A stretch of 64,000 nucleotides of DNA from positions 806,001 through 870,000 of the forward strand of contig NZ_CP019770.1 of NCBI RefSeq assembly GCF_004328665.1, read 5' to 3'. Below are positions 9,517 to 20,039 of the stretch, piece after piece. Each line of letters starts with the position of its first letter. The first letter of the stretch is position 1. The translations under genes were made by a program, and so were the position numbers. This DNA is from Pseudoalteromonas sp. DL-6 (GTDB lineage Bacteria; Pseudomonadota; Gammaproteobacteria; Enterobacterales; Alteromonadaceae). Below the pieces are notes generated by a model. It ran no database searches, had not been told where the DNA came from, and saw only the letters and a program-made list of their open reading frames with translations.

Positions 9517-10713
9517 ATGAGAGCATCTGCTTTTTTTAGCCAATTACAACAGCAAATTGAAGACGTTAAAGCTGAAGGTTTGTACAAAAATGAACGTGTT
9601 ATCACTTCACAGCAGCAAGCTCAAATTGAAGTGGCATCAGGCGATAAAGTTATTAATTTTTGTGCTAACAACTACTTAGGTTTAGCTAACAGCCCAGAAC
9701 TTATTAAAGCTGCGCAACAAGGCTTAAATGATCATGGCTTTGGTGTTGCCTCAGTGCGTTTTATTTGTGGTACCCAAGATATCCATAAAACGCTTGAGAA
9801 AAAAATCAGTCAATTCTTAGAAACTGAAGACACCATTTTGTATTCATCATGTTTTGATGCGAATACGGGCTTGTTTGAAACTATTTTAGGTGCAGACGAT
9901 GCGATTATTTCTGATTCATTAAACCATGCATCTATTATTGATGGCGTGCGTTTATGTAAAGCAAAACGTTTCCGTTATGCAAATAACGATATGGCAGATT
10001 TAGAAAAGCAATTAATTGCAGCCGATGAAGCCGGTGCTAAAACTAAACTAATTGCTACTGATGGCGTGTTCTCAATGGATGGCGTTATTTGTAATTTAGA
10101 AGCAGTGTGTGATTTAGCCGACAAATACGACGCACTCGTTATGGTTGATGATTCACATGCCGTTGGTTTTGTTGGCGAAAACGGTAAAGGTACACCTGAG
10201 TACTGTAATGTACTCGACCGTGTTGATATTATTACTGGTACCTTAGGCAAAGCGCTTGGTGGAGCCTCTGGTGGTTATACCTCAGGTAAAAAAGAAATTG
10301 TTGAGTGGCTTCGTCAACGTTCACGTCCATACTTATTCTCAAACTCATTAGCGCCTTCAATTGTAACGGCATCAATCAAAGTGTTAGAAATGCTTGAAAA
10401 TGGCGGTGAGCTTCGCGCTAAGCTATGGTCAAATGCTAAATACTTCCGCGAGCAAATGGAAGCGGCAGGTTTTACCTGTGCAGGTAAAGATCATGCGATT
10501 ATTCCAGTGATGCTAGGAGACGCCAAAGTAGCGTCACTTATGGCTGATAAGCTATTGGCTGAAGGGATTTATGTAACTGGCTTTTCATTCCCTGTTGTAC
10601 CAAAAGGTCAGGCGCGTATTCGTACCCAAATTTCTGCAGCGCACAGCAAGGAACAGCTTGATATAGCCATTGCAGCCTTTACCCGTATTGGTAAAGAGAT
10701 TGGTGTTATTTAA
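9517..10713 (+). CDS. kbl: Glycine C-acetyltransferase (2-amino-3-ketobutyrate CoA ligase)
   Basis: 398-aa PLP enzyme of the alpha-oxoamine synthase family. It cleaves 2-amino-3-oxobutyrate with CoA to glycine and acetyl-CoA. The family segments [11 protein letters not shown] (about 47-57), [10 protein letters not shown] near 210 and [14 protein letters not shown] near 240 (PLP lysine in LGKALGG) are all present. Ribosome binding site ATGGAGATC lies at about 9504-9512. It pairs with tdh 52 bases downstream, making the two-step threonine-to-glycine route. Length equals the E. coli enzyme (398 aa). Confidence 0.97.
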   Translation: MRASAFFSQLQQQIEDVKAEGLYKNERVITSQQQAQIEVASGDKVINFCANNYLGLANSPELIKAAQQGLNDHGFGVASVRFICGTQDIHKTLEKKISQFLETEDTILYSSCFDANTGLFETILGADDAIISDSLNHASIIDGVRLCKAKRFRYANNDMADLEKQLIAADEAGAKTKLIATDGVFSMDGVICNLEAVCDLADKYDALVMVDDSHAVGFVGENGKGTPEYCNVLDRVDIITGTLGKALGGASGGYTSGKKEIVEWLRQRSRPYLFSNSLAPSIVTASIKVLEMLENGGELRAKLWSNAKYFREQMEAAGFTCAGKDHAIIPVMLGDAKVASLMADKLLAEGIYVTGFSFPVVPKGQARIRTQISAAHSKEQLDIAIAAFTRIGKEIGVI

Positions 10714-10723
10714 TTTTCTTGTT

Positions 10724-10750
10724 AAATCGCGGCTAAAGTCGCGATTTTTT
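10724..10750 (+). terminator. Hairpin with T-run between kbl and tdh
   Basis: An 8-bp stem AAATCGCG (10724-10731) / CGCGATTT (10740-10747) followed by TTT sits in the short kbl-tdh gap. It looks like a weak or partial terminator lowering tdh expression relative to kbl, or separating two units. Confidence 0.65.
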
Positions 10751-10765
10751 AATTGAGTGTGGATT

Positions 10766-11791
10766 ATGAAAGCATTATCAAAGTTAAAAGCAGAGCCAGG
10801 CATTTGGATGACAGATGCACCAAAGCCTGAAGTGGGTCATAACGATCTGTTAATTAAGATTCGTAAAACGGCTATTTGTGGTACCGATGTTCATATTTAT
10901 AAGTGGGATGAGTGGGCACAAAATACCATTCCTACGCCTATGGTGGTTGGCCACGAATATGTGGGTGAAGTAATTGACATGGGCCAAGAAGTGCGCGGTT
11001 TCAATGTTGGCGACCGTGTATCAGGTGAAGGTCATATAACCTGTGGTCATTGTCGTAACTGTCGTGCTGGTCGTGTTCATTTATGCCGTAATACAACCGG
11101 TGTGGGTGTTAACCGTGAAGGTGCATTTGCTGAGTACTTAGTTATTCCAGCATTTAATGCATTTAAAATTCCAGATAACATTAGCGATGAACTTGCCTCT
11201 ATTTTTGACCCGTTTGGTAATGCAGTACATACCGCTTTATCGTTTGATTTGGTGGGTGAAGATGTATTGATCACCGGTGCAGGCCCTATTGGTATTATGG
11301 CAGCCGCAGTAGCTAAACATGTGGGTGCACGCCATGTGGTTATTACCGACGTAAATGAATACCGCCTAGACTTAGCGCGTAAAATGGGCGCCACCCGTGC
11401 TGTTAACGTCGCGAATGAAAAGCTTGAAGATGTAGCTAAAGAGCTGGGTATGACAGAGGGCTTTGATATTGGCCTCGAAATGTCAGGTGTTCCGAGTGCA
11501 TTTAATGCCATGCTAAATAACATGAATCATGGCGGCAAAATTGCTATGTTAGGTATTCCACCTTCAGATATGGCGGTCGATTGGAATCAAGTTATTTTTA
11601 AAGGCTTAGTGATCAAAGGTATTTACGGTCGTGAGATGTTTGAAACCTGGTACAAAATGGCCAGCTTGATTCAATCAGGACTTGATTTAAAACCAATTAT
11701 TACTCATCAATATTCAATTGATGACTTCCAAGCAGGCTTTGATATGATGATTTCAGGCCAATCAGGTAAAGTAATTCTTAACTGGGATTAA
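10766..11791 (+). CDS. tdh: L-threonine 3-dehydrogenase
   Basis: 341 aa from ATG 10766; the frame can be extended three codons to a GTG at 10757, but [15 protein letters not shown] matches the E. coli start and length (341 aa) exactly. Zinc-dependent medium-chain dehydrogenase oxidising threonine to 2-amino-3-oxobutyrate with NAD+. The catalytic zinc site AICGTD (C38) and GHEYVGEV are present, as are the four structural-zinc cysteines in [15 protein letters not shown] (about 93-107) and the NAD fold [10 protein letters not shown] near 173. It functions with Kbl upstream. Confidence 0.97.
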   Translation: MKALSKLKAEPGIWMTDAPKPEVGHNDLLIKIRKTAICGTDVHIYKWDEWAQNTIPTPMVVGHEYVGEVIDMGQEVRGFNVGDRVSGEGHITCGHCRNCRAGRVHLCRNTTGVGVNREGAFAEYLVIPAFNAFKIPDNISDELASIFDPFGNAVHTALSFDLVGEDVLITGAGPIGIMAAAVAKHVGARHVVITDVNEYRLDLARKMGATRAVNVANEKLEDVAKELGMTEGFDIGLEMSGVPSAFNAMLNNMNHGGKIAMLGIPPSDMAVDWNQVIFKGLVIKGIYGREMFETWYKMASLIQSGLDLKPIITHQYSIDDFQAGFDMMISGQSGKVILNWD

Positions 11792-11813
11792 TTATTCCCT
11801 TGTTAAGAAAATT

Positions 11814-11838
11814 AAAGGCGGCATTTGTCGCCTTTTTT
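11814..11838 (+). terminator. Rho-independent terminator after tdh
   Basis: Stem AAAGGCG (11814-11820) / CGCCTTT (11829-11835) with an 8-base loop and continuing T residues, 23 bases after the tdh stop. Confidence 0.88.
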
Positions 11839-11857
11839 GTAATTATAAGAGAGTACT

Positions 11858-12175
11858 ATGGCATTTAAACATATATCAATCGCACAAACCCTCGAACTAC
11901 TAGACAAAGAGGATGTGGTGATTGCCGATATTCGCGATCCTAATTCGTATCAGGCAGGGCACATTCCTGGCTCTGAAGCACTTTCAAATGCAAATATCGC
12001 CCAATTTATGATGGAAAAAGAGTTTGACCAGCCGATTATTATTGTTTGTTATCACGGCATGAGTTCACAGGGCGCTGCAAGCTACTTAGTAGAGCAAGGC
12101 TTTGAAGATGTTTATAGCATGGATGGTGGTTTTACTGCATGGGAAGCCGCTTACAAGGATAAAGTAGCACGATGA
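11858..12175 (+). CDS. glpE: Thiosulfate sulfurtransferase GlpE (single-domain rhodanese)
   Basis: 105 aa. The active-site loop CYHGMSSQGA with catalytic Cys64 and the preceding DIRDPNSYQAGHIPGS (about 24-39) define a single-domain rhodanese. It transfers sulfane sulfur from thiosulfate to cyanide or thiols in vitro; its physiological acceptor is not settled. RBS AGAGAGT lies about 11847-11853. It overlaps glpG by 4 bases, the same pair as in E. coli, but no glpD or glpR accompanies it here. Confidence 0.92.
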   Translation: MAFKHISIAQTLELLDKEDVVIADIRDPNSYQAGHIPGSEALSNANIAQFMMEKEFDQPIIIVCYHGMSSQGAASYLVEQGFEDVYSMDGGFTAWEAAYKDKVAR

Positions 12176-12993
12176 TAGAGCTAGGCAGCCTAACTAATCC
12201 CCGCGCTGCACAGGGCTTTATAGATTACCTAAAAAGCCAAGGGCTTTCAGGGCAAATTCGTACTGAGGATGGCCATACGCTTGTTATTAGTGTGGCACCT
12301 GAAGACTTTCATGCAGTGCAACCTTTATGGAACGAATTTGCTAAAAACCCTAATCATGAGCGTTATCAACAAGCATCATGGCAAGTGGGTACTACGCAGT
12401 CACCCTTAAAGTATCAGGGGCAGTCGCTTAATTTAGTCGCCCGTTTTAAAGCGTTAAGTTGGCTTAATCAAGGTGTTAGTATTCTCAGTATTGTAGTTTA
12501 TGTTGCCTTTTTATTTGGTGCGTTTGAACCTATTTACATGGCGTTGCAGTTCAATCCTGCGTCACCACTTACTTGGTTAACACCTGCTATTGTACATTTT
12601 AGCGCTATGCATATTGTGTTTAACTTAATCTGGTGGGTATCGCTGGGTGATAACATTGAAAAACAATGCGGTAAGTCGAGTTTAATCGGGCTGTTTTTAG
12701 TTACCGCTTTAATAAGTAATTGGGCACAATACTTAATGGTCGGTCCTAACTTTGGTGGCCTTAGCGGCGTTGTATATGGGTTGTTAGGCTTTTGTTGGAT
12801 TTACAGCGCGCTTAACCCTAAACAGCCTGCACTGGTAACAACCTCGATTGTTGGTTTTATGCTGGTATGGTTAGTACTTGGGTTTGCAGATGTATTATTT
12901 GTTGGAATGGCTAATTGGGCACATTTAGGTGGGCTTGTTAGCGGTATGGCTTTTGCTTATACCGCTCAGCTTTTTAAAACAAAAAGCGCCTAA
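12172..12993 (+). CDS. glpG: Rhomboid intramembrane serine protease GlpG
   Basis: 273 aa. A cytoplasmic N-terminal domain (about 1-75) precedes six membrane segments. The catalytic serine is S198 in GGLSG and the catalytic histidine H251 in WAHLGG. HFSAMHIVFN (142-151) supplies the oxyanion-hole histidine and N151. These match E. coli S201, H254, N154. It cleaves transmembrane substrates within the inner membrane. It is coupled to glpE by a 4-base overlap, and its stop overlaps the stop of the opposite-strand FliL-like gene by 4 bases. Confidence 0.95.
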   Translation: MIELGSLTNPRAAQGFIDYLKSQGLSGQIRTEDGHTLVISVAPEDFHAVQPLWNEFAKNPNHERYQQASWQVGTTQSPLKYQGQSLNLVARFKALSWLNQGVSILSIVVYVAFLFGAFEPIYMALQFNPASPLTWLTPAIVHFSAMHIVFNLIWWVSLGDNIEKQCGKSSLIGLFLVTALISNWAQYLMVGPNFGGLSGVVYGLLGFCWIYSALNPKQPALVTTSIVGFMLVWLVLGFADVLFVGMANWAHLGGLVSGMAFAYTAQLFKTKSA

Positions 12994-13388
12994 TGATATA
13001 AATATTTAGTAAATAACAGGTCTCGGATTATTTCTTGGCCTGTTTCTTCCTTAAGTAAGCTTTTTAGTTTTTCTGCGCTTTTAAGGCGAATTTGCTCACG
13101 CCCTGTTAAAGATTTTATTTTGTTTTCAGGCTCTTTAGATAAAATCTCTACTAAAGCATCACGTAACAGCGGGGTGTGGTGTTCTACAATGGCAATGTCG
13201 GATGTTTTATTTAGCATTAAATCAACCGTGACACGTACGTAGCCCATTTTTTTACTAGATGGACCAATATAATTGGTAATAATATCTGGCTCAAACCCAA
13301 AATAACCCACAGTAGACTCAGCGCGTGCTGATAAGCTAGTTAGGCTGACTAAAAGAATAAAAAGGCCTGTAAATACTGTTTTTTTCAT
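12990..13388 (-). CDS. FliL-like flagellar basal-body-associated family protein
   Basis: 132 aa with a signal peptide or N-terminal anchor (residues 1-23, cleavage after ARA). The body (YVRVTVDLML near 50, HHTPLLRDALVEILS near 70, and the end LLFTKYLYH) follows the FliL pattern of a beta-strand, a helix with LRD, and a terminal FxxxxxQ/H-like strand. It stands away from any flagellar cluster, beside glpG. A periplasmic stomatin-like role is inference. The overlap of its stop with glpG leaves no room for a terminator between them. Confidence 0.75.
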   Translation of the reverse strand: MKKTVFTGLFILLVSLTSLSARAESTVGYFGFEPDIITNYIGPSSKKMGYVRVTVDLMLNKTSDIAIVEHHTPLLRDALVEILSKEPENKIKSLTGREQIRLKSAEKLKSLLKEETGQEIIRDLLFTKYLYH

Positions 13389-13636
13389 TTCAAAAGCGTT
13401 TCCGTAAACTGGTTACAAATAGTTTATACTTATTAGTAAATAAGATACAGCAAGATGCTGTTATTTGTTGTGTTTGTAAAAGTACTCTGGACTCAAGTTT
13501 GGGATAGGCAATAGCGAGAGTCAAATGCTAATTAGCGTTTTATAATATAGGGTGTGCTTGGTGGTGAGCAAATCGCGCTTTTTCAAATTCGTTGGCAATG
13601 TTATGATCTCACTGATTTTTATCAAATAGAGCTATT

Positions 13637-14182
13637 GTGATTACTTTTCCTCTTTCTTTATCTGCTGATTGGCAGAATACTGCTCAAGTCAGTGGCTTAT
13701 CTAGCGCTGAGCAAGAGTGGTTATTTGAACCCCATTCTTTAACGGCTAAATTAAAAAGTCAGTCTCAGCACTTTGCTGTAAAAGTGTTGAGCGAGCAAAA
13801 AGTAGACCTTTCGCAATCACAGCAAGCGTTATTAAGTGAACAGGTAAACACGGTGCTTAACCGTGAAGTGTTACTGTTGTGTGATGAACAACCGATTGTT
13901 TATGCTCAAAGTTGGTTGCCAATAACAAGTAACAATACAAACAATCAGCTGCACAATATGGGAGAGCGCCCGTTAGGTGATGTGATATTTCAAGATCCTG
14001 CGTTAAAGCGGACCGATATTGAAATTGCGCGCTTTGATGATAACCACTCATTGCAGTCACTGGTGAGCGAACTTAATTTACCGAACCGTCCCTTACTGGG
14101 AAGACGCAGCGTATTTTCTTTACACAACTATCAATTTTTGGTTTGTGAGGTTTTTTTACCAGGAGCTTATTTATACTCATGA
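13637..14182 (+). CDS. ubiC: Chorismate lyase UbiC
   Basis: 181 aa. It converts chorismate to 4-hydroxybenzoate plus pyruvate, the first committed step of ubiquinone synthesis. The family-typical segment [10 protein letters not shown] followed by LVCEVFLP at the C-terminus is present, with the arginine and glutamate of the product-binding site. The upstream 250 bases contain no gene, only a short inverted repeat ACAGCA-N3-TGCTGT near 13446-13460. The stop overlaps ubiA by 4 bases. Confidence 0.9.
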   Translation: MITFPLSLSADWQNTAQVSGLSSAEQEWLFEPHSLTAKLKSQSQHFAVKVLSEQKVDLSQSQQALLSEQVNTVLNREVLLLCDEQPIVYAQSWLPITSNNTNNQLHNMGERPLGDVIFQDPALKRTDIEIARFDDNHSLQSLVSELNLPNRPLLGRRSVFSLHNYQFLVCEVFLPGAYLYS

Positions 14183-15057
14183 AATTAGCCGCTTTGTCAG
14201 TTCATCATATTCCCTTTTACATCCAGTTAATGCGAATAGATAAGCCCATAGGCACTTTATTGCTGCTTTGGCCAACTTATTGGGCACTGTGGATTGCGAA
14301 CGAAGGTCTGCCTAGCTTAACTAATTTCATTGTGTTTACCCTTGGGGTAATAGTTATGCGCAGCGCTGGATGCGTTATTAATGATTTTGCAGATAGAAAA
14401 ATTGATGGCTCAGTAAAACGTACTTGTCAGCGTCCGCTAGCGACCGGAGCGGTAAGTAGTGGCGAAGCAATTAGTTTGTTTTTATTACTCGTTGCCATCG
14501 CCTTTATATTAGTCTTAATGCTTAATACCAATACTATTTTGTTATCGTTTGGTGCGCTTGGATTAGCGTTTTGTTATCCCTTTATGAAACGTTACACGCA
14601 ACTTCCTCAAGTTGTATTGGGCGCGGCTTTTGGCTGGGCAATCCCTATGGCTTTTATGGCGTCAACAAACTCTCTCCCCGTGCAGGCATGGTTGCTATTT
14701 ATTGCCAATATTTGCTGGACGGTGGCTTACGACACTATGTACGCCATGGTTGATAGGGACGATGATTTAAAAATAGGAGTTAAATCAACCGCTATTTTAT
14801 TCGCTAGTTATGACCGCCATATTATAGCGCTACTTAACTTGAGCTTTTTTGCGTTGATGGTTTTAATAGGCGGGATAAGTGACGTTGGTTTTAGTTTTTG
14901 GGTGGGATTAGCAGTTGCTGCAATGCTACTAATATATCAACAGCGCTTGATTCATTTACGCCAGCGAGATAATTGTTTTAAAGCATTTTTAAATAACCAT
15001 TATGTGGGATTAGCTATTTTTATGGGTTTATTATTTTCTTACCCCGTTTTAGTTTAA
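14179..15057 (+). CDS. ubiA: 4-hydroxybenzoate polyprenyltransferase UbiA
   Basis: 292-aa multi-spanning inner-membrane prenyltransferase attaching the polyprenyl tail to 4-hydroxybenzoate. The first aspartate-rich motif NDFADRKID (about 68-76) and the second, [12 protein letters not shown] (about 183-194), bind Mg-diphosphate. About eight or nine hydrophobic segments are visible. Coupled to ubiC; the last 4 bases overlap the end of the convergent oxygenase gene. Confidence 0.95.
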   Translation: MKLAALSVHHIPFYIQLMRIDKPIGTLLLLWPTYWALWIANEGLPSLTNFIVFTLGVIVMRSAGCVINDFADRKIDGSVKRTCQRPLATGAVSSGEAISLFLLLVAIAFILVLMLNTNTILLSFGALGLAFCYPFMKRYTQLPQVVLGAAFGWAIPMAFMASTNSLPVQAWLLFIANICWTVAYDTMYAMVDRDDDLKIGVKSTAILFASYDRHIIALLNLSFFALMVLIGGISDVGFSFWVGLAVAAMLLIYQQRLIHLRQRDNCFKAFLNNHYVGLAIFMGLLFSYPVLV

Positions 15058-15677
15058 CGGGGTGGGTCGATAATACCACTAATTGACGCGTTCTTTCTGA
15101 ACCAGCCAGCAATTGAGTAGCGGTTGTCAACAGCCGGAAGTACCTCATGTACGAAGCGTTCGCTTTCAAATAATACCAAGGTGCCTGCAGTGGGTTTTAT
15201 CACTATTTCTATGTCTTTACTTTTAGGCTTGTAAATAACCAGCTCTCCGCCTTTCTCAGGAGAGTTCAAATACAATACAGTAGTAAAAACACGGTTTGAA
15301 CGACCTTTAAATGCATCCACATGTTTTTTATAAAAATCACCTTGGGTATATTTTGCATAGTGACATTCATAATCAAACAAGCCCATAAAGAAATTTCGAT
15401 TAAGCGTATTACGAACTGCTTCCATTAATTGCTGGTAGCCAAGTTGTGCATTTGAACTGCCATCAAACCAATAGGTTTTGTCTTTACGAACAGTATCATC
15501 GATTTGCAAATTATTTAATCGACCAATACCGGCAAGGCTAAAGTGGGGGTTTATTCTATAACAATCAGCCATTAGCTCAGACATTAAGTCACTATCAATA
15601 GCGTTTTCAATAATGGCATAGCCATGCGTTTCAATGTGCTCTAAATAAATTTCAGTAGCGGTAAAGTTGTTCATCAA
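15054..15677 (-). CDS. 2-oxoglutarate/Fe(II)-dependent oxygenase, prolyl-4-hydroxylase-like
   Basis: 207 aa. A C-terminal double-stranded beta-helix carries the iron ligands H and D in KKHVDAF near residue 119 and the distal H in ERFVHEVLP near 173, with a 2-oxoglutarate-binding arginine in NRYSIAGWF near 182. The region [16 protein letters not shown] is typical of P4Hc-domain hydroxylases. The substrate is unknown; some bacterial relatives modify ribosomal proteins or EF-Tu. It is a single gene, convergent with ubiA. Confidence 0.83.
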   Translation of the reverse strand: MMNNFTATEIYLEHIETHGYAIIENAIDSDLMSELMADCYRINPHFSLAGIGRLNNLQIDDTVRKDKTYWFDGSSNAQLGYQQLMEAVRNTLNRNFFMGLFDYECHYAKYTQGDFYKKHVDAFKGRSNRVFTTVLYLNSPEKGGELVIYKPKSKDIEIVIKPTAGTLVLFESERFVHEVLPAVDNRYSIAGWFRKNASISGIIDPPR

Positions 15678-15768
15678 CGCTAGTCATAATAGTAGGGAGC
15701 GTTAGTGTAGTGTAAAAAAACTTTAAAGCTACAAATTTATAGTGATCATCAAATCGCATGGTGTATTG

Positions 15769-16647
15769 TTATGCTCTTGAAACTTTCTTGATTAGCGAGA
15801 GTAGGTGGTCAACATGCTCACCTGCCTCAATCTGCTGGCTGGTTTGCACAATAAGTTGCTCATGGCTAATATCGTTATTGGTCTTAAGCTGAATTAGATT
15901 GTGGTTTTCTGCCACAGAGCTAGTGTGTTCAATACCGGCAATGGCAAAATGGTCTGATTTTTCAAGTCCAGCCATTACCTGCTCAATACTGCCCACTTTA
16001 ATTGTTGAAACTTTATTTAATGAATCAATCACTTCATTCAGCATTGATTGCACTTGTTTTGACTGTGAAAAACAACTGAACATTGGATAACTTTCGAGTT
16101 CTTTTTTACTAATATCGCTTTTATTTGCTAATGGGTGTTGTTTTGAGCAAAACAAAATAAGCTGATCAGGTAATTGTATGTCGCTACCAATACTATTGAC
16201 TATTTGCGAGCATACACTAATGTCAATTTCACCTTGAAGTAACTTTCTATGAAGCTCAGTTTTGTTTTGCAGCTGCATTTCAATTTTAATATGAGGGTAC
16301 TGGCTTAAAAACTCACCGCAGGTAATTGGCACTATGCTGCTGGTTGTTGTGGTGTAACCAATGACTAGTTTTTTCTCTTCAGTGCCATTAATCGATTGAA
16401 AAGCGCGGTGTTTTATTTGCTCTAACTCATTGAGGGTATTTTTAGCAAAGTCGAGGAAAAGCTCCCCAGCTTGAGTTAATTTAACCGAACGAGTAGAGCG
16501 GGTAACAAGTTCGTAGCCAAGCTCGGTTTCAAGAGTTTGAATACTACGAGTTAACGCAGATGTGCTGATTTGGGTTTGTTCTGCAGCTTGCCTAAAATGA
16601 CGAAGTAGGCCAAGCGCTACAAATTGTTCTAATTGTTCAAATCTCAC
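15769..16647 (-). CDS. LysR-family transcriptional regulator
   Basis: 292 aa. The N-terminal winged helix-turn-helix (MRFEQLEQFVALGLLRHF, then QTQISTSALTRSIQTLE) covers about residues 1-60, and a periplasmic-binding-like effector domain follows from about 90. It is isolated: the upstream 243 bases to DUF2721 hold no gene, and no metabolic gene is divergent from it, so target and effector cannot be guessed. Confidence 0.92.
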   Translation of the reverse strand: MRFEQLEQFVALGLLRHFRQAAEQTQISTSALTRSIQTLETELGYELVTRSTRSVKLTQAGELFLDFAKNTLNELEQIKHRAFQSINGTEEKKLVIGYTTTTSSIVPITCGEFLSQYPHIKIEMQLQNKTELHRKLLQGEIDISVCSQIVNSIGSDIQLPDQLILFCSKQHPLANKSDISKKELESYPMFSCFSQSKQVQSMLNEVIDSLNKVSTIKVGSIEQVMAGLEKSDHFAIAGIEHTSSVAENHNLIQLKTNNDISHEQLIVQTSQQIEAGEHVDHLLSLIKKVSRA

Positions 16648-16890
16648 TATATAGTCCTTTTTTATAGGTAAGCTAGGGGAATTACAGATTTAATACTGAC
16701 TTTATATCCCTATAGTTCAGTTGAAGTAATGTTTTTAACCACCTCATTAGATTAACTTTCTTTTTGCCTTATTTAAAGAGAATAGTTGCTAAAAGTTGTT
16801 ATACCTTTGGGTAATGTTAAGTAACTGTTGGGTTTTATCATTAGCCTAATTTGTGCAATTTTATAACCGTTTTCTTAGAATTTCGGTTTG

Positions 16891-17340
16891 TTAATTGCTG
16901 TTTTTGCTTTTAGAGTTAGGCTCAATAAAATTTTTACTCACTCTGTTGCTTAAAGGCTTATTTTCAATGTTTTGTAATTCAATTTCTATGGCATCACACG
17001 AGATGTGAATTTCAAATAAGGAGGTGAGTAAAGACAAGCTTAAGCAACTTAAACTGACACCAAATAAAATAATGCCCGTGGTATTAAATTCTATAAATAA
17101 TGCGAACATAGATAGCGTACATAATAAAAAAGCAGCCACTCCGTATACTTGCATGGTTCTTATTAATTTTATTCGCTTTCTAAGGTTGGTTATTTGCGCC
17201 ACCACAACAGGACGAATTGACTCTCCTTCACGCGCATTCAGTTCTCGTATTAGTTGCGCTAGCACTAAAAATCGGTTTGTATAGGCGAGTAACAACAACG
17301 AGATTGCTGGAAAAAGTAAACCTGGAGTAGTTAGCGTCAT
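16891..17340 (-). CDS. DUF2721 family membrane protein
   Basis: 149 aa. Three hydrophobic segments (about 5-28, 63-85, 88-110) flank a basic central helix with NLRKRIKLIR, the layout of DUF2721 proteins of unknown function. It ends in a lysine/asparagine-rich tail. Divergent from the DUF2007 gene with a 63-base gap. Confidence 0.75.
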   Translation of the reverse strand: MTLTTPGLLFPAISLLLLAYTNRFLVLAQLIRELNAREGESIRPVVVAQITNLRKRIKLIRTMQVYGVAAFLLCTLSMFALFIEFNTTGIILFGVSLSCLSLSLLTSLFEIHISCDAIEIELQNIENKPLSNRVSKNFIEPNSKSKNSN

Positions 17341-17403
17341 AATGTGTCCTTAAATCATATTATTTGCTTTAGGTTACGCAGGCAAATTGTACACATAAAG
17401 TAA

Positions 17404-17778
17404 ATGAGGTGGATATTGCAAAATATTAATAATAGCGATTCAAATATAACATCATTTGATTGGGTTACGCTTTATAACGCAGAAAATAGTTTAGAGGCCA
17501 ATATAATAAAAGGATTGATTCTTAATGCGGGAATTGAGTGTCAAATTAAAGGCGAAATGCTGCAAGGTGCAATGGGCGAGATCCCGTTTGAGCAAACACA
17601 AGTAAGTGTGCAGGTTTATGCGATAAAAGAGCGCCATGCACGCGAAATATTGGTAAACTATCAGCAAGTAAAACAATCCGCTCCAGATTGGGTGTGCCCT
17701 AACTGTAATGAGCATAATGGATCAACATTTGATTTTTGTTGGTCATGTGGGACTTTAAAGAATGACAAAAGCGAATAA
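17404..17778 (+). CDS. DUF2007 domain protein with C-terminal zinc ribbon
   Basis: 124 aa. Residues about 18-88 (WVTLYNAENSLEANIIKGLILNAGIE) form a DUF2007 signal-transducer-like fold. The C-terminus has four cysteines, CPNCN...CWSC (about 98-117), a small zinc ribbon. Start is uncertain: ATG 17404 has no clear ribosome site, whereas GAGGT at 17406-17410 is well placed for a TTG at 17416, so the true protein may be four residues shorter. It overlaps the DUF416 gene by 17 bases, which suggests coupling. Function unknown. Confidence 0.78.
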   Translation: MRWILQNINNSDSNITSFDWVTLYNAENSLEANIIKGLILNAGIECQIKGEMLQGAMGEIPFEQTQVSVQVYAIKERHAREILVNYQQVKQSAPDWVCPNCNEHNGSTFDFCWSCGTLKNDKSE

Positions 17779-18352
17779 TTTTCAGCGTATTAGAGAGTTA
17801 AATTACCTACAAAAAGCGGTATTGGCCAGTGCGTTAATAGAGCGTATGTTGCCTAATTATGGACTATTTAGTGAGGCTACCGGTTTTGGCGATGAGGTTA
17901 TTTTACGTAATGCTTTAAATGTATGTTGGGAAAAGATACTGCTTCCTAAAAGTAAAATTGACTTAGAAAAGCAAGTCGAAAAAATTGAGCCTAATGTACC
18001 TGAGCTTGCTGATTTTGATATGTTTGGTACTTACCCTGCCATTGACGCTGCCACCTCATTATTGAGCTTAATGCATGGCCTTTTAGCGCAAGACGAGCAA
18101 GAATTTGTTAATGTGAGTAAAATATCGCAGGCAACTGTTGCTCGCTTTATTGAGTATCAAATGACGGTTGAAGGGGATGTTGCTGATAATAAAGCAGTGC
18201 GTGAACACCCACTAATGCAATACGAAATTGAGGTATTAGGTGAATTAATAGATTTTGTAGAGGCAATGGGGCGTATCACTGCTGAAAATGTAAAAGCATT
18301 GAAAAAGCATGTCCTTGCTGATGGCCAAACTAACATTGGTTTAGCACTTTAA
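17762..18352 (+). CDS. yjaG: DUF416 family protein (YjaG-like)
   Basis: 196 aa, cytoplasmic, mainly helical. The conserved opening RELNYLQKAVLASALIERMLPNY and the mid-region DMFGTYPAIDAATSLLSLMHGLL mark the YjaG/DUF416 family. Function is not established. It starts inside the DUF2007 gene and precedes tsaD by 44 bases. Confidence 0.85.
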   Translation: MTKANNFQRIRELNYLQKAVLASALIERMLPNYGLFSEATGFGDEVILRNALNVCWEKILLPKSKIDLEKQVEKIEPNVPELADFDMFGTYPAIDAATSLLSLMHGLLAQDEQEFVNVSKISQATVARFIEYQMTVEGDVADNKAVREHPLMQYEIEVLGELIDFVEAMGRITAENVKALKKHVLADGQTNIGLAL

Positions 18353-18396
18353 GTAATTTGTTTTAAACACCTTGTTAGGTGGCAGGAGAATTAACA

Positions 18397-19410
18397 ATGC
18401 GAATTTTAGGCATTGAATCATCATGCGATGAAACTGGTATTGCTATTTATGATGATGAAAAAGGGTTACTAGCCCATCAATTATATAGCCAAGTAAAAGT
18501 ACATGCTGATTACGGTGGTGTGGTACCTGAGCTTGCATCTCGCGATCATGTACGTAAAACATTGCCGCTTATCGATGCGGCATTTGCACAAGCTGGCTGT
18601 GGACCTGAAGATTTAGACGGTATTGCCTACACGGCAGGGCCTGGTTTAGTGGGGGCATTGTTGGTAGGCACCTCAATTGGTCGCTCTTTAGCGTATGGTT
18701 GGGATATTCCAGCGGTGGCAGTGCATCATATGGAAGGGCATTTATTAGCGCCAATGCTTGAGGAAAACGTTCCCGAATTCCCATTTATTGCTTTACTGGT
18801 TTCTGGCGGTCATACCATGATGGTAAAGGTCGCGGGCATTGGCCAATACGAAGTATTGGGTGAGTCGGTAGATGACGCTGCAGGTGAAGCATTTGATAAA
18901 ACAGCTAAATTACTTGGGCTTGATTACCCTGGCGGCCCTCGTTTAGCTAAAATGGCTGAGCAAGGGGTTGCCAAACGATTTGTTTTTCCACGCCCGATGA
19001 CAGATAAGCCTGGTCTTGATTTTAGTTTTAGTGGCCTAAAAACCGCCGCTTCGATTGCTATTCGTGAAAATGATAGCGACGAGCAAACTAAAGCAGATAT
19101 TGCCCATGCATTTCAAACAGCTGTTATAGATACTTTAGTGATTAAGTGTAAAAGAGCACTAAAGCAAACGGGTATTAAACGTTTAGTAATAGCCGGTGGT
19201 GTGAGTGCTAATACACAACTACGTTTGCAATTAGAGCGTGTGATGCAAGGTATGAAGGGCGAAGTGTATTACCCTCGCACTGAGTTTTGTACCGACAATG
19301 GCGCAATGATTGCTTATGCTGGTATGCAGCGTTTAAAAGCGGGGCAGTTTGCTACGCTTGATATGAAAACTAAACCGCGCTGGCCAATCGATAGCTTAGA
19401 AGCAATATAG
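18397..19410 (+). CDS. tsaD: tRNA N6-adenosine threonylcarbamoyltransferase TsaD
   Basis: 337 aa from ATG 18397, preceded by CAGGAGAA at 18383-18390; a GTG at 18379 would add six residues but lies before that site. It transfers the threonylcarbamoyl group to A37 of ANN-decoding tRNAs together with TsaB and TsaE. Metal-binding HHMEGH (about 110-115), the SGGHT loop near 134, and [13 protein letters not shown] with the third ligand (about 300) are intact. Length and sequence follow E. coli TsaD closely. Confidence 0.97.
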   Translation: MRILGIESSCDETGIAIYDDEKGLLAHQLYSQVKVHADYGGVVPELASRDHVRKTLPLIDAAFAQAGCGPEDLDGIAYTAGPGLVGALLVGTSIGRSLAYGWDIPAVAVHHMEGHLLAPMLEENVPEFPFIALLVSGGHTMMVKVAGIGQYEVLGESVDDAAGEAFDKTAKLLGLDYPGGPRLAKMAEQGVAKRFVFPRPMTDKPGLDFSFSGLKTAASIAIRENDSDEQTKADIAHAFQTAVIDTLVIKCKRALKQTGIKRLVIAGGVSANTQLRLQLERVMQGMKGEVYYPRTEFCTDNGAMIAYAGMQRLKAGQFATLDMKTKPRWPIDSLEAI

Positions 19411-19433
19411 TTAACCAGAACTTAAGTTAGTTA

Positions 19434-20039
19434 TTACTTCTTATCATCTGTAGGGACTTGTTTAGTCCCTACTTTTGGTTCTTCACCCTTAAATAAACGT
19501 ACAATATTAGTACGATGCCTAATAATGATCAGTAGCGTAATAAAGGTCACCGGTAAGGTATATAACGGCTTTATCCACCATGTATATAAAGGTGCTAGCG
19601 TCACAGAAACTAACGCTGCAAGGGATGAGTAGCGGGTAATCGCGACAATAATCAGCCAAGTACCAATCAATAATCCACCTAAAGAAAGTCCTATCGGTAG
19701 TAATGAGCCAAATGCTGTTGCGACCGCTTTCCCCCCTTTAAAACTAAAAAATAATGGGTACATGTGCCCTAAGCATGCTGCAACCGCAATTAAACCGAGC
19801 TCTAGCGGCTCAAGTTTTAAAAAGTAAGCGCCCCAAACAGGGATAGTGCCCTTTAAAATATCAAATATTAATACTAAGCATGCGGGGAATGCCCCACCTA
19901 AGCGGTAGACATTGGTTGCTCCTGGGTTGTTGGAGCCATTTGTGCGTGGATCGGGAAGTTTGAATAGCCGCGACACTAAAATGGCCGATGAAATCGAGCC
20001 GAGCAAATAGGCTAATACAAACATTAAAATGACTAACAC
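19434..20039 (-). CDS. plsY: Acyl-phosphate:glycerol-3-phosphate acyltransferase PlsY
   Basis: 201-aa inner-membrane protein with about five membrane segments. It acylates sn-glycerol 3-phosphate at position 1 using acyl phosphate, the start of phospholipid synthesis. The three family motifs are seen: [15 protein letters not shown] near 35, [18 protein letters not shown] near 92, and the C-terminal loop [14 protein letters not shown] near 168. Divergent from folB, the usual arrangement next to tsaD. Confidence 0.95.
   Translation of the reverse strand: MLVILMFVLAYLLGSISSAILVSRLFKLPDPRTNGSNNPGATNVYRLGGAFPACLVLIFDILKGTIPVWGAYFLKLEPLELGLIAVAACLGHMYPLFFSFKGGKAVATAFGSLLPIGLSLGGLLIGTWLIIVAITRYSSLAALVSVTLAPLYTWWIKPLYTLPVTFITLLIIIRHRTNIVRLFKGEEPKVGTKQVPTDDKK

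Noticed and set aside
11077..11523. 148-codon minus-strand frame inside tdh
   Set aside because: Antisense shadow of a highly conserved gene, composition driven by the opposite strand.
12990..13388. A full flagellar locus around the FliL-like gene
   Set aside because: No other flagellar gene is in view; the gene is placed alone beside glpG.
18379..18396. GTG start for tsaD
   Set aside because: The ribosome site CAGGAGAA lies after it and the family begins at the ATG at 18397.
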